The translations under genes were made by a program, and so were the position numbers. Below are positions 31,527-42,647 of a stretch of DNA of 53,612 nucleotides, one piece after another. Each line of letters starts with the position of its first letter. Within the stretch, counting starts at the first letter, position 1. Below the pieces are notes generated by a model. That model did no database searches and was not told the DNA's origin. It worked only from the letters and a program-made list of their open reading frames with translations. The stretch spans positions 1-53,612 of the forward strand of contig JALGPX010000065.1 in the NCBI GenBank assembly GCA_023515795.1, written 5' to 3'. The DNA comes from Amoeboaphelidium occidentale. Taxonomy: Eukaryota; Aphelidiomycota; Aphelidea.

Positions 31527-33271
31527 ATGAATGGAGACACTTCAGTAGCACCAATGATGATTTCGCCACCAGCAGCGGAATACAAACCGAATAAGAAACA
31601 GCAGAAATACGACCGCCAATTGAGGCAAGTTTTCTTCTATTGGAATAGCGTAACATTTAAGGCTTTGGAAAGAGCACGGTCAAGATGCGATGGAATCTGC
31701 AAATGTCTGTCTAATTCGCGCTACAGCAACAGGAGTAGAGACTTTAAAGAATTTAGTTCTGCCAAGTATCGGCTCATTCACTGTTCTTGATGATGCTTTG
31801 GTTAGTGATGAAGATTTAGGAAGGAACTTCTTTGTTTCATTGGAGTATCACGGCAAGTCACGAGCAGAATGTGTCACAGCGCTTCTTAAGGAATTGAACG
31901 AAGACGTGAAGGGACATTTTGTGAATGATAAAAGCTATGAATGGTACATTGAGAATAATTTGGCCTTCTTTGCACAGTTCTCTTTGGTCATTGTGGGAGA
32001 GCTTGTCGCTGAGCATTTAATTGTTAAATTAGAGGCATTCTGTAGGCAACACGGCATCGTTGTGGTTTTCTGTTACACTGTCGGATTTATTGGTTATTTA
32101 CGCATCAGTTCAGAAGAATTTCCAATTGTTGAAACTCATCCGGAGAACGTTGTCGATTTACGCTTGGATTGCCCATGGCCTGAATTAGTTCAATACTGTA
32201 AACAGTTTCATTTAAAACAAATGGAGAAAATTGATCTTTCACATACGCCTTATGTTGCGTTGTTAGTGAATGTTTTAGATGAATGGAAAGCCGCTCACGG
32301 TGGCAGTGCGCCGACTTACAAAGACAGACAAGAATTCAAACAACTATTGGCTTCATACTCTCCAACTCCAGACGAAGAAAACTTTCAAGAAGCGATGAGT
32401 CAGGCTTACAGAGTCTTTTCTGCTACAACGATTCCGTCTCATGTAAAACAATTGTTTGAAGATGAGTCATGTGTAAATTTGAATTCAAAGACATCTTCAA
32501 ACTTCTGGTTTCTCATTCGGGCTTTAAAGGAATTTGTGCTGCATGAAGGCGAAGGAAAACTTCCATTAATTGGTACTGTTCCAGATATGAAGGCAGACAC
32601 TTCGAGATATGTTGATTTACAGCATGTTTACAGGCGGAAGTCTTTAGTGGACAAGGAACATTTCGTAAAGCATTTGAACAAGATTTTATTGGAGCATAGA
32701 CGACCTGCTATTCCAGAAACAGAAATTGATATATTCTGCAAAAATACGCCATACTTGAGATTGTTACGCTACAGAACAATTAAAGATGAAGTAGAACAGC
32801 CAAAGACATCATTTATTTCTAGCGAACTAGACTCTGATGATAATAGGGAAATGTTATGGTATATTGTACTAAGAGCAGCACAAAATTACAAGGAGGAACA
32901 TGGTTCGTATCCTGGTAAGTTTTAAGTTGTTTCAATCGTTTAACTCCTTAGGACAACATTCTTTGGATTTCAGCAGTGATAACATTATCGCAACTTTGAA
33001 GAAGTATGTTGGAAATGTTCTTAATTTATTGTCTATTTTTCAGACTAATTTTAATGTTGATGCAGCAGTCAATGAAATGTAAGACATATCTAAGCTCAAT
33101 CTTATTTCTAGATGTCGCGCTGGTGGTTCTGAATTAGCAAATATTGCAGCTCTAATGGGTGGCATAGCTGGACAAGAATGTATAAAGTTGATTACGCACC
33201 AGTACATTCCTGTGAACAACACCATGATATTCGATGGCATGACAAGCAGGTCGAAAACGTTTCAGCTATAA
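31527..33271 (+). CDS. NAE1: NEDD8-activating enzyme E1 regulatory subunit (NAE1/ULA1/AppBp1)
   Basis: Exons 31527-31624, 31662-32914, 32952-33078 and 33112-33271 encode 545 residues, as long as human NAE1. The start [20 protein letters not shown] is the E1 adenylation-domain opening, and the non-catalytic pseudo-Rossmann half follows. FQAFRVFSA-type helices and the C-terminal [31 protein letters not shown] are diagnostic. Partnered with UBA3, it activates NEDD8 for cullin neddylation. Intron 1 starts with GCAAGT, a GC-AG intron. Introns 2 and 3 (37 and 33 nt) are GT-AG. A cullin-based partner, the F-box/LRR gene, lies nearby by chance or otherwise. Confidence 0.93.
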
Positions 33272-33597
33272 TTCGCAAGATAAATAAAGACGTAGTAGCA
33301 TTTACGATCAAAATTTGCAGCATCATAAATCTATTGGAGGGTTTTGCCACGCCGGCTGACCTCTGAGCAACACTATTGGCCAATCAATGCACTCTAAGTT
33401 AAGTTCTGTTTTTTCTCACAGTAACATTCCAGGTACAACTCTCTTCAGAAACAAGAAGTTACCTGAATTAACAGCGGATATCTGATAACACGATCGATTA
33501 CTTGAAACCCAAAGAACATTTCTCGAACAATCGATAAACGACACAGCCAAGTTTTTCTATTCAAAAAAGCAACCAATTGAGAAAATACAATTCAACA
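33272..33597. promoter_or_regulatory. bHLH gene upstream region with CCAAT box
   Basis: No gene seen. ATTGGCCAATCA at 33374-33385 contains overlapping inverted CCAAT pentamers, candidate binding site of the Hap/NF-Y complex. A pyrimidine tract ending CACAG (about 33407-33421) could be a 5'UTR intron acceptor. Confidence 0.4.
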
Positions 33598-34794
33598 ATG
33601 AAGAAACGCCCTGCATTGCAAATCGACAAGACGGCGATTTCAGCTTCAGCTTCAAACAGACAGTCATCCCAACAGGCTGTCCCAATGGCAATCTCTAATT
33701 CAGCAGCTGTCCCGTTGCCACAATTTGTACCTCGTGGAATGAACCAATTTGGATTATCTACTTCTGCTCCAGTCTCTGTTCACCAGTACCCTCGCATCGC
33801 TCCGAACCCAACCTCTGCTGGCGTGGTTCCAACGATGAACAATGGAAATGGCTACATGTTTACGCCATCAAATGCATCTAAGCAACAATTTCAGGCGTAT
33901 CCTGTTGGCCCTTTTGGAATGGATTTGAATTCATCGCATGGAATGGACACACAGACTATTAACCCATCTGTTCTTAGTGCTGATGCTTTCCTGGCTGACA
34001 CCCTCTTTCCTCTGCAGATGGACACAGAAATGCGTGACGCAATGCAAATGTCTGCGCCAGTGAACACATCCATGCTCAACAATGGCGTCTCTCCTTATGA
34101 GAATGATAGCCACTTTGCTGATGACTATTTGGCAGATGATATTGATAATTCTGTTCTTAGTGCTTCTCTACCAGAAGATGGCGCCATGTTTGCGACAAAC
34201 GCACTGAATGCAACAGGAAACTCATCTCCGGTAACGTATCAAATGGTAGGATCTGCTCCTGTGAGTACTACGCTACAGAAACCTTTATCTGTAAATACTA
34301 ATACTGTTTCTGCTACAGCTGCATCTCTGAGAAAGAACAGAAGTCAGAGTTCTACAAGTGTGATTTCTGTGTCTCCGTCTCATGATCTTATAAATGCAAG
34401 TAGTGCATCTCTGAATAATGGTAAATCAGGCTCATATCAGTCGCGTTTATTTGGCAACACTGGCAAGAGTGTGACTATAACATCCACGAATGCATCAGAC
34501 GCTGGAGATGACGATGATCTACAAAAGCACGTAACAACGCTGGAGAAACAACGAAAGCGCAGAGAAAGCCACAATGCAGTTGAACGGAGGAGAAGAGATA
34601 ATATTAATGAACGAATAGCAGAATTGGGTCAAATTGTTCCTGATGCTCAGGCAGACAGCGGGAAACCTCAAAAGGGAATAATCTTAAAGAAGGCAACTGA
34701 CTACATTCGGCATTTACAGAGAATGAACAGCGACTTAGTGTCAAGAGTGAAGGAACTTGAAAAGGAATTGGATGATTTGAAATTTAATCGGTAG
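33598..34794 (+). CDS. bHLH-leucine zipper transcription factor (USF/MITF-like)
   Basis: 398 residues, single exon. Most of the protein is low-complexity Ser/Asn/Thr/Ala-rich sequence. The bHLH domain is at about 315-380. Its basic region RRESHNAVERRRRDNINERI has the H-E-R triad predicting CACGTG E-box recognition. The loop and helix 2 (KGIILKKATDYIRHLQ) continue without break into a leucine zipper (LVSRVKELEKELDDL). Fungal relatives of this group regulate phosphate, lipid or methionine genes; no specific assignment is possible. ATG at 33598 is the first in frame. Confidence 0.88.
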   Translation: MKKRPALQIDKTAISASASNRQSSQQAVPMAISNSAAVPLPQFVPRGMNQFGLSTSAPVSVHQYPRIAPNPTSAGVVPTMNNGNGYMFTPSNASKQQFQAYPVGPFGMDLNSSHGMDTQTINPSVLSADAFLADTLFPLQMDTEMRDAMQMSAPVNTSMLNNGVSPYENDSHFADDYLADDIDNSVLSASLPEDGAMFATNALNATGNSSPVTYQMVGSAPVSTTLQKPLSVNTNTVSATAASLRKNRSQSSTSVISVSPSHDLINASSASLNNGKSGSYQSRLFGNTGKSVTITSTNASDAGDDDDLQKHVTTLEKQRKRRESHNAVERRRRDNINERIAELGQIVPDAQADSGKPQKGIILKKATDYIRHLQRMNSDLVSRVKELEKELDDLKFNR

Positions 34795-34921
34795 CCCTTC
34801 AGAACGTTTTACCGCGCTTTCCACTTTTTGAGCGGATGAGTTTTGGAGGATCTTTTTTTGTTTGTTTTAAACCCGAATAAACTGTAGCAACTTTCCCTTT
34901 TAGCTTTTTATTACAAAGGAA

Positions 34922-35692
34922 ATGGAAGAACTTAAGAGCAGATATGAATCCGAACTACGCAGAATGGTTCAATTCCTTCAGAGCCAAGAGAATAAATACA
35001 CAGAATATTTCGATCAGATTGAGAACACTGCTTTGGATTTGGCCATGCTGAAACCAGAAGACACTGAAACCCTTTCGGAACTGAAGAATTCGGCGTTGTC
35101 TTGCATTGAGCAGATGGAAGGAGTCAAGAAGAGACGAAAGGTTCTATTTAACCTGGAGAAAGTTTACGGATGCGAGAATATGAGCTTTGCACCGAATGGT
35201 TTGGCTGGAGACATTCAACAAATTAAGTTACTGGCAACTTACAAGAAAGCTATGGAAAGAGCATCAATGCCTAATCCTTCAAAAACTTCGATGTTTCGGG
35301 AGTATGAAAGATTGGTATGGGAAGAATTACATCCAGGAAAGCGGTACGTCCCAGCTGGCGAAGAGGATGAAGACATTGAAGTTGAAGATTATAAGGAATC
35401 CTTTAAGTGTCCGATTTCAATGAAAGAATTTGAAGTTCCTGTATACAATGATGTTTGTAAACACACTTATGAAGAAGATGCAATTAACAAATCTATTGAT
35501 AATCAGCCACAGATAAGATGCCCTGTCGCAGGATGTACCAGTATGGTCTCAAGGAATATGCTGAAACCTGATCGTGGTGTAATGAGAAGAATGTACAGAA
35601 CAAAGTTGATGCAAAAGTTGAAACCAGAACAGAAACAGTTCACAGTGGTTGGGCAAGAGGATGATGATGATGATGCAATGGAAGAAGATTAA
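34922..35692 (+). CDS. NSE2: Nse2/Mms21 SUMO E3 ligase of the SMC5/6 complex
   Basis: 256 residues, single exon. The N-terminal half is helical and would pack along the SMC5 coiled coil. The SP-RING at about 160-210 reads FKCPISMKEFEVPVYNDVCKHTYEE with the Cys/His Zn-ligand set CxH...CPVAGC typical of Mms21. The tail is acidic (DDDDDAMEED). Nse2 sumoylates repair proteins and SMC5/6 subunits during replication stress. A promoter runs close behind the bHLH stop; the NDK gene converges 26 bp downstream. Confidence 0.86.
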   Translation: MEELKSRYESELRRMVQFLQSQENKYTEYFDQIENTALDLAMLKPEDTETLSELKNSALSCIEQMEGVKKRRKVLFNLEKVYGCENMSFAPNGLAGDIQQIKLLATYKKAMERASMPNPSKTSMFREYERLVWEELHPGKRYVPAGEEDEDIEVEDYKESFKCPISMKEFEVPVYNDVCKHTYEEDAINKSIDNQPQIRCPVAGCTSMVSRNMLKPDRGVMRRMYRTKLMQKLKPEQKQFTVVGQEDDDDDAMEED

Positions 35693-35718
35693 ATAAGGAA
35701 AGATAATTTTAAAATTAT

Positions 35719-36266
35719 TTATTCGTAAATCTGCTTTTCCAAGGCGCGGCTGTATTCAACAACTCCTTCAGGGAACCACAACTTGATTTCACGCTCAGCA
35801 GATTCAACGCTGTCACTTCCGTGAACAACGTTTCTTCCGACATCGATAGCGTAATCACCTCTGATGGTTCCTGGTGCAGAGTCCAAAGGATTAGTTGTGC
35901 CCAAAATGACACGGCCAGTCTTGACGACAGATTTACCACCCCAGACCATACCAACGACAGGGCCTTTAAGTTAAAGGTTAATTAAATCAAAGCATTAAAA
36001 GTGAAACGTACCAGACTTCATGTAAGAGATCAAACCAGCAAAGAATCCTTTGCCCTTCAAGTCCTTGTAATGCTCCTCCAAGTGTTCCTGAGAAGGCTGT
36101 ACCAACTTAACAGCCAACAATTGGAAACCACGCTACACCGGAAGAAAAGTTAAAAATATTCTTAAATGTCGTATTAAATTACCTGTTCAAAGCGCTTGAT
36201 GATTTCTCCGACTAAGCCACGCTGGACACCGTCTGGTTTTACCATGATATAAGTTCTTTCGACCAT
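35719..36266 (-). CDS. NDK1: Nucleoside diphosphate kinase
   Basis: Exons 36183-36266, 36012-36132 and 35719-35963 (introns 50 and 48 nt) encode 149 residues, full length for the family. It transfers gamma-phosphate between nucleoside triphosphates and diphosphates through a phosphohistidine. [20 protein letters not shown] opens the fold. The active-site His lies in [27 protein letters not shown] spans the second splice junction. The ending [19 protein letters not shown] is typical. No presequence, so cytosolic. Confidence 0.96.
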
Positions 36267-36886
36267 CTAAACAACAACCAGGGAATTTAGAAGGCGCGGT
36301 GATGAATTAAGCCAAACCTTTGAGTTTCTACTTCTGTTGAGTTCTGAAGAAAAGAAATTTGTTGGCGCAGTTTCGGTTGTGATAAACGTGCTCCGTTGCA
36401 GTGAGTTTGTGTAGATTTGATGCTGTAAATTTCCCCAATGTAAAATTATGAGTGAAGTTAATAGCAGCACATTGTAAAACATTCTAAGAGGTCTGTTATG
36501 CTGTAAAGAATGTCTAAGCTATGCAACCTTCACTTCAAACAAACAACTAAAGATCGGTCGATTCCGGAGACCTCTAAGATTTATAAAGATGCGCTTGTGA
36601 CAAGAAAGCGAGCCTTTTAATTTGAAATGCAGCTTATGAGCTTACATGGATAGGTATCATCACATGCACCGATCGAAATGCGCCGAGATAGATCATGCTC
36701 CATTTGATGAACACCAATTAACTCTTAGTAAAGAAAAGCTCATGCCATTTTACTGTTTCAAATACCTCAAGCTCGTAACCTAAAGCTTCAACCTCTGAGG
36801 TCACGCTGCATTGCTCCGTCTGATGGTGAAACCAAAAATTTTTCGTGTCCAAAGAATCTAAGCAGCGATCGAACAAGCAAATCGAC
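36267..36886. other. Long divergent intergenic region, NDK to NAA15
   Basis: 620 bp without a supported gene. One minus-strand frame (36718-36951) overlaps the NAA15 first exon and looks like an antisense shadow. Presumably two promoters; no motif stands out. Confidence 0.4.
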
Positions 36887-39702
36887 ATGAGCAAAGTATC
36901 TAATAAGAAGGAACTTCCAGCAAAGGAGGCGTCGCTTTTAAAGCAAGTCATGGTATCATTGTAATCGTTCGTTTAATCTTAACTTCTCTTGAAAGAGTCA
37001 ATACGAGTTTAAGCAGTATAAGAAGGGTCTAAAGTCTGTTGAAGCTATACTGCGCAAGTTTCCTGAACACGGAGGTATTCTTCCTGATATTCCGCAAAAA
37101 GTTCAGGCTTATTTACGCTTTGCAATTCGTTTAGAGACTTTGGCGATGAAGGGACTGTTTCTATATCACTTGGATCAGAAGGCTGAAGCTTACGATTATG
37201 TGAAGAAGGGATTAAAAAACGACTTGGCTAGTTCAGTCTGTAGGATTTAAGTTGCGTTTGTATTTATACTTTTAAGGCTGGCATGTTTACGGGTTGCTGT
37301 ACCGATCTGATAAGAATTATGAAGAAGCATTAAAGTGTTATCGCTTTGCGTTGAAGTATCAGAAGGAAAGCATTCAAATTCTGAGAGACTTTTCGTTCTT
37401 GCAAGTTCAGATGCGCGATTATGAAGGGTTTCATGTAAGTGTTTTCGAAGGTGTATGCTAATGATTAGGAAACAAAGCATACATTGTTGCGCTTAAGACC
37501 AGCCCAGCGTGTCTACTGGATAGGATTAGCAATTTCTTATCATTTACTTGGAAGGCATCAAGAGGCTATTAAAGTTATTAGTGTTTATGAACAGACTGCG
37601 AAAGATCGCTCAGAAGGATCAGTTGACTACGAACATTCAGAACTTTTAATGTACAAAAATGATTTAATGACTGAAGCAGGAGACTATGAGAATGCTTACA
37701 AGCAATTGATCGAAGTTGATACGGAAGTTTGTGATCGAAAGGCGTATAACTTTAGGAAAGCCGAATTGCTGGTTAAACTAAAACGCTACGAAGAGGCTGA
37801 GAAAGAATATGAGTATTTGTTGTCGGATAATACTGAAAACTCTGAAATATTGAACGGATACCTTCAAGCATTGTGTCTTGTTGAAGAAGGCACAAACAAA
37901 CCGAAAGATTCGGAAAAGATTGTCGAAGCCATTGACAAGCTCCGAAAAGTTTACCCCAAATCTAGAATGCTCCAAAGGATGGGTCTGCATTACTCGGAGG
38001 GAAAGAAATTCAGAGATGCTGCAGCTGAGTTTCTGATGTCATCGTTTAGAAAAGGTGTTCCATCGCTGTTTGTCAGTATTAAGGCCATGCTTCAAAATCC
38101 AGAAAAGATGGAGATTATATCCGACTTGGCGTTTTCGTTCCAGGATAGCTTGAAAAAATACTCGAAATTTACTAAAGAATCTGAAAATGATGAATCTCCT
38201 TCTACATTCCTCTGGGTTACATTCTTCTTGGCACAATTGAAGGATCTTCAAGGAGAACATCAAGTTGCACTAGATTTAATCAACGAGTCGATCGATCATA
38301 CCCCTACTCTCCTTGAACTGCATATGTTTAAAGGAAGAATATTCAAACATGCAGGAAACTCCGAGTATGCTGCGTTTGTCATGGATGAAGCACGAAAGCT
38401 AGACTTACAGGATAGATTTATTAACTGTAAGAGCTCAAAGTATTATCTTCGTAATGATGACATAAACACTGCTGAAAAGCTCATGGGATTATTTACTAAG
38501 CAAGGCGACTGGGAAGAAAAAATGTATGATTTAGTTGAGATGCAATGTTTGTGGTTTGCAATTGAGGTTGGACAGTCTTATGCGCGAACATCCCAGTATG
38601 GAATGGCCTTGAAGAAATTTGAACAGGTATTCAAAACTTTTGATGATATCGAAGACGATCAATTCGATTTCCACACTTACTCATTAAGAAAAATGACTAT
38701 AAGATCTTACATTAGCTTGTTGAAAATGGAAGATAATCTGAGAAGCCAGAAATTCTTTGTTAAGGCTGCCGAAGGAGCGATTCGAATTTACTTAAAGCTT
38801 CACGACGATCCTTCTTTAAAAGAAGCCAAGAGCGTTGATCCAGAATTGGAAGGAATGTCTGAAAACGAGAAGAAGAAACATCTTTCAAAACAAAAGAAAC
38901 AGCAGGCGAAAGAACTTGCTGCAAAAGAAAGTAACCCAAAAGGAGAAAAGGAAGATAAGAAGAAAAAGGATGATGATCCCGCTGGCCTGAAGCACTTGAA
39001 GACTTCTCAGCCATTAGAAGAAGCCAAGAGATTTTTGGTTCACTTGCAAAGACAGTGTCCTTCGCTTTTAATAACTCATCAATTTACATTTGAAATTGCT
39101 TTGAGAGAAAAGGCTTACTTTGTTGCATACAAGGCACTTTGTCTTGCCAGAAAATATCATGCCAACTCCAGCTTGGTGCATTCCATGACTGTACGGTTGT
39201 GGAATGTGTTTCTTAACGAAAAACCAATCTTGAATGAGCGTTTGCTTGAGATTGTGAAGGAAGCAGAACCAACCAAATTTGGTTCTACAAAAGAAATTGT
39301 GGAGTATAATTTGAAACATCTAGAAAAATCAATTTCAGAAAAGAAAGTTGATCACATAATTCAGGGTATGTTTTATTATTTCTATGATGCTAACATTAAA
39401 TAGCTTCCGAGTTTGCTGTTTTCTTGGACGATACCAAGAGATCAGAAATGCTGAAAAATTTATGCTCTTGTTTGGAATATGAAGGTGTAAGTGTTGAGAC
39501 GGCTGCGCGCCTGTATGATGCTGTGAAAAGGCTTGGCAACTCAGACGGTCTTAAATCGTTTGTAAGTAGCTTCAGTGAGAAGGCCTCCAAAAAGTTCCCA
39601 TTGTCCACAATCTTCTTTTCTCCTGAGCAAAGAAAAGCGTATAGAGATAAAGTGGCAGCCGAAAAGTTGGCTTTGGAAGAGGCTGTTTCAAAAGAAGAAT
39701 AA
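36887..39702 (+). CDS. NAA15: NatA auxiliary subunit Naa15/Nat1
   Basis: Six exons (36887-36952, 36996-37074, 37135-37239, 37277-37434, 37469-39365, 39404-39702) with introns of 43, 60, 37, 34 and 38 nt encode 867 residues. The TPR scaffold wraps the Naa10 catalytic subunit and anchors it at the ribosome for N-terminal acetylation. Conserved segments are [20 protein letters not shown] formed across a junction, [39 protein letters not shown] and [14 protein letters not shown] Lys-rich linker ([16 protein letters not shown]) separates N- and C-terminal TPR blocks. Its stop is a single base from the convergent PIG-P stop. Confidence 0.94.
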
Positions 39703-39703
39703 T

Positions 39704-40704
39704 TCAACCTGAGTCGCCGAAACATCCATTATCATCATCACTGCAGTCATCTAAATAAAGACAATCGTTTACCAAACTTATTGGTACATCCAGTAATTCA
39801 TCGATATCGTGGTCACCTTGGTCGTTATCTGCATACTCATTCTCTTTCTGAGTCGAAAGCAAAGAAGCTTGTTCATCAGTAATGCTCCGAATGGAACTAA
39901 AAGCAGTTGTGTGCAAAAGATCGTAACCGCATACAAGAATAAGGATATAAATACCAAGAATAATTGTATAAATTGGAACAGCGAGCGCCCAGTGTCTAAA
40001 TCATCAATGGTTCAAATAATCAACTAACCTGCTCGCATAGTAAGTGATACCAACCGAATGCAAAACATTATCGGGGAGATAGGCCCACACAAAGTAAACT
40101 CCTATTCACATCAATAAGTTCAATTTACAATGAATGTTGAATTACCCAGCGAAACAAAGGAAAGCAGATAAAGAACAAAGCCATAATACTCATAAGTCGG
40201 AGTCTTTGATAGTGTGGCAGGATCTTCATCAAGTTGAAACAATCCAGCATCTGTAGCAGGTGACAGCATCACATCCGGAGATATATTTCCAGGCGCAGTG
40301 ACTTCTGCTACACCATTTAGAAGGCTTCTAAAAGAATTCCCCAGTCTCAGTATCCCTTTTTGCCGTAAAGACTGTGTCAGCGCTTCGGTATTATGTGCTT
40401 TGTCATGGATCCCAGCATCGTAGCCTGCGCTTCTACTGTTAAACCTCAAACTTTTGGTATCCTCCACAGAGCTTCTACACCATTAAATCGAGGAAGCAAA
40501 TAATTACAATTTATCCGTAAGGCCTTTAGATTGTGTGTGCCGAAGTTCGCTGACGATCTCATTGTTGTAATGTGCCTTGCCCTGCTGCCGCTCATCGTCC
40601 ATGGTCAGCGCAACAGAATCGATTTTGAACCGATCAAATAAATTTTCTTTTTTCTTGAGCTCGATAATAGGAAGTCTTTTCTCTCTCAGTGAAAAGTTCT
40701 TCAT
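39704..40704 (-). CDS. PIGP: GPI-GlcNAc transferase subunit PIG-P (Gpi19) with long N-terminal extension
   Basis: Exons 40508-40704, 40146-40474, 40029-40101 and 39704-39995 (introns 33, 44 and 33 nt) encode 296 residues. The PIG-P core begins at about 160 with TYEYYGFVLYLLSFVSLGVYF. It includes YLPDNVLHSVGITYYASRHWAL and a second helix (PIYTIILGIYILILVCGYDLL), the two-helix hairpin of the family. It is a subunit of the ER complex that adds GlcNAc to phosphatidylinositol, step one of GPI synthesis. The 155-residue N-terminal extension is hydrophilic and absent from the usual 130-160-residue family members. The C-terminal tail is acidic. Confidence 0.88.
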
Positions 40705-41186
40705 TCCTCCTTGCTCAGAGCGATACGGTGAATAAAAGCGATGTTGGTTGTTGCTGTCACCGTCGTTCCAGAATCCGTGATATTTCGATAATCGCGTTCG
40801 TTTTGCTTACGCTTGCAAAGCGATCGTAATTGGGTTATTGAACCGTCTTTACAGAAGGGCGCTTGTTTTCTAATGCGATTGTCCCTGATTCCCTTGACGG
40901 AGATGAATGTTGTTGCGAATTAGAGCGAATGTGGTTTTTTCATGTGCCATCTTCGTGTCAAATCGTAACTACAAATCTTCTTGGTTTACCATCACGTAGT
41001 TCTTATGCATGTACACACAATCTTTGGTGTACATTCATAAAGACTTCAATTGAAGTATCGTCTGATTGTGAGTGTCTATCGCTATGGCCGATGGAAACAA
41101 ATCTTTCGGACGCAGAGCAACAAAGTCTGGGTAAAGAGCATGTAACTCTTCATATGAGATATGTGTGTTCGAGCCCTGACACATTT
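40705..41186. other. Region between PIG-P start and NDUFAF5 stop
   Basis: Contains the PIG-P promoter and one plus-strand open frame described separately. Nothing else recognised. Confidence 0.4.
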
Positions 41187-41222
41187 TTATTTCTTCATGT
41201 CACTCGTCAGCGCGGAATCTAA
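40929..41222 (+). CDS. Possible small Cys-rich protein overlapping NDUFAF5 3' end
   Basis: An ATG-initiated 97-codon frame (MWFFHVPSSCQIVTTN) lies in an open stretch that starts at 40863. It overlaps the 3' end of the opposite-strand NDUFAF5 gene by 36 bp. The segment VTLHMRYV faintly resembles the LHLRY motif of PIG-X/Pbn1, a GPI mannosyltransferase subunit, but length and other features do not confirm it. It may be part of a spliced gene or chance. Confidence 0.25.
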   Translation: MWFFHVPSSCQIVTTNLLGLPSRSSYACTHNLWCTFIKTSIEVSSDCECLSLWPMETNLSDAEQQSLGKEHVTLHMRYVCSSPDTFLFLHVTRQRGI

Positions 41223-42268
41223 ATCTTTGAAGCTGTGTTTCGCGGAGCCTCGCTTCAATGGCACAGGCTGTGAAGGGTCTGGTTTCCATCCGATAAAATA
41301 AATGACCTGAAACGTTGCGGGTATATGATCATCTTCTCCATACATTTCCTTGTAAATAGCCGCCATTGCCATGAGAGTTTCCTTTGATAACAGCGACTTC
41401 CTACTGACGATGGCGTTGCTTTCACCCATTCTTTGTAAATCAAGCATCAGCTCAAACGGCGACGGGTACCGTATTACAAATTCGTCTATATCCACAGTGA
41501 TCATATTGAAGTTGGCATTATTAAGCAGTGTGGCAACATCAGTCGGTTCTAAAAAAGAAATTAGAACAACCCTCGCATAAAAGCAATTTACGTGTCATTG
41601 GTGAAACATGCGGCGATATTCCTCCTTCTCTTTCCATTTCAGCAAGTTGAAACGAACTTCGTAATTCATACAGAGTATCACCTCCTAAAAGTGCTCCAAT
41701 AAATGCACCATCTGGCTTCAATGCTTTCTGGACTCTGTTAAACATTCCTGGTAAATCATTCACCCAGTGAGCGCTCATGCTTGTGATACACGCATCAAAT
41801 TGCCCCTCATCGAATTCAACGGTCTCCTCATCTCCAGGTACTTTAATTATCTTAACACCATTTTCATTCTGGTATTCTAGTTCCTTGGAATCTCTGCTGA
41901 ACATGTCTAAAAAGCATGAATACGTCATAACTCTCACAATTACTTGATGCTTCTACAACGACAAGCTCTTTACATAATTCATCATCAATAATTTTGCTAA
42001 TGTGGCCAGTTCCTGCACCCATTTCCAGTATCCTATTGAATCTCCTCTTAATGTCCTTTAAAGTAAATTGATCATACGTCATAGGAGCATTTACCAGCAA
42101 GCGATCAACCATTCTGCTCGCTACTTCATCTTTTAAATAGTCAACCTGCTTACTACTCTCTATATCAGAGCAAGCCCAGTCTCTCTGATTAATTTTGACA
42201 TTTCTATCGAATATTTTCACAGAGTATCGTCTTATAAACGATGGCGTGTATTTCGTAAGTCTGATCAT
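41187..42268 (-). CDS. NDUFAF5: NDUFAF5-like complex I assembly methyltransferase-fold hydroxylase
   Basis: Exons 41944-42268, 41592-41906 and 41187-41548 (introns 37 and 43 nt) encode 333 residues. The N-terminus MIRLTKYTPSFIRRYSVK is a good mitochondrial presequence. The fold is a class I SAM-type methyltransferase with LEMGAGTGHISK (motif I), FDACITSMSAHWVNDLPG and ALKPDGAFIGALLGGDTLYELR. PMTQPTDVATLLNNANF and the IYKEMYG tail are NDUFAF5 features. The human protein hydroxylates an Arg of NDUFS7. Presence of the gene implies complex I in this organism. Confidence 0.93.
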
Positions 42269-42647
42269 GACGCACAAATTTTATGATCGCGATACTTGAA
42301 GGTATCCAACGCACATACTTTATGACTGTGAGAAATTTTTTATTCTTTTAAGCTTATATCAATTAAATTTCCGCAATTAATTCTAAAGAATTTCACTAAA
42401 ACTTTGCGCTGAAACTTTGCGCCACTTTCCAGCCCCGATCACAGTCAACAGCAACCGAACCGTAAAGCAAAAAAATCCTTTGAAAATTTTTTCCTATTCC
42501 GAAAGCTTTGCTATTTCGACATCTGAAACGCAGCCTTTTGGTATCATCTGAAGAAGTGACGACTACTACTGAACCGATCGAACGGATATTTGAAGGATTA
42601 ACACGCGATTTTATCTCTATTAAGAAGACTATACTGAATTTATCAAA
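42269..42647. promoter_or_regulatory. Divergent upstream region of NDUFAF5 and La-motif gene
   Basis: No gene seen. Contains a short direct repeat AAACTTTGCG at 42399-42408 and 42412-42421. The rest is presumably two promoters and 5'UTRs. Confidence 0.35.

Noticed and set aside
33005-33044. GTATGT...TTTTCAG intron-like stretch in NAE1
   Set aside because: It is 40 nt and its removal shifts the frame, whereas reading through keeps the NAE1 sequence continuous.
36545-36580. GGTCGATTCC resembling a tRNA T-loop
   Set aside because: No paired arms, anticodon loop or acceptor stem could be built around it. No tRNA or rRNA gene was found in the window.
36718-36951. Minus-strand 77-codon frame upstream of NAA15
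   Set aside because: It starts inside the antisense of NAA15 exon 1, has no recognisable domain and no supporting splice context.
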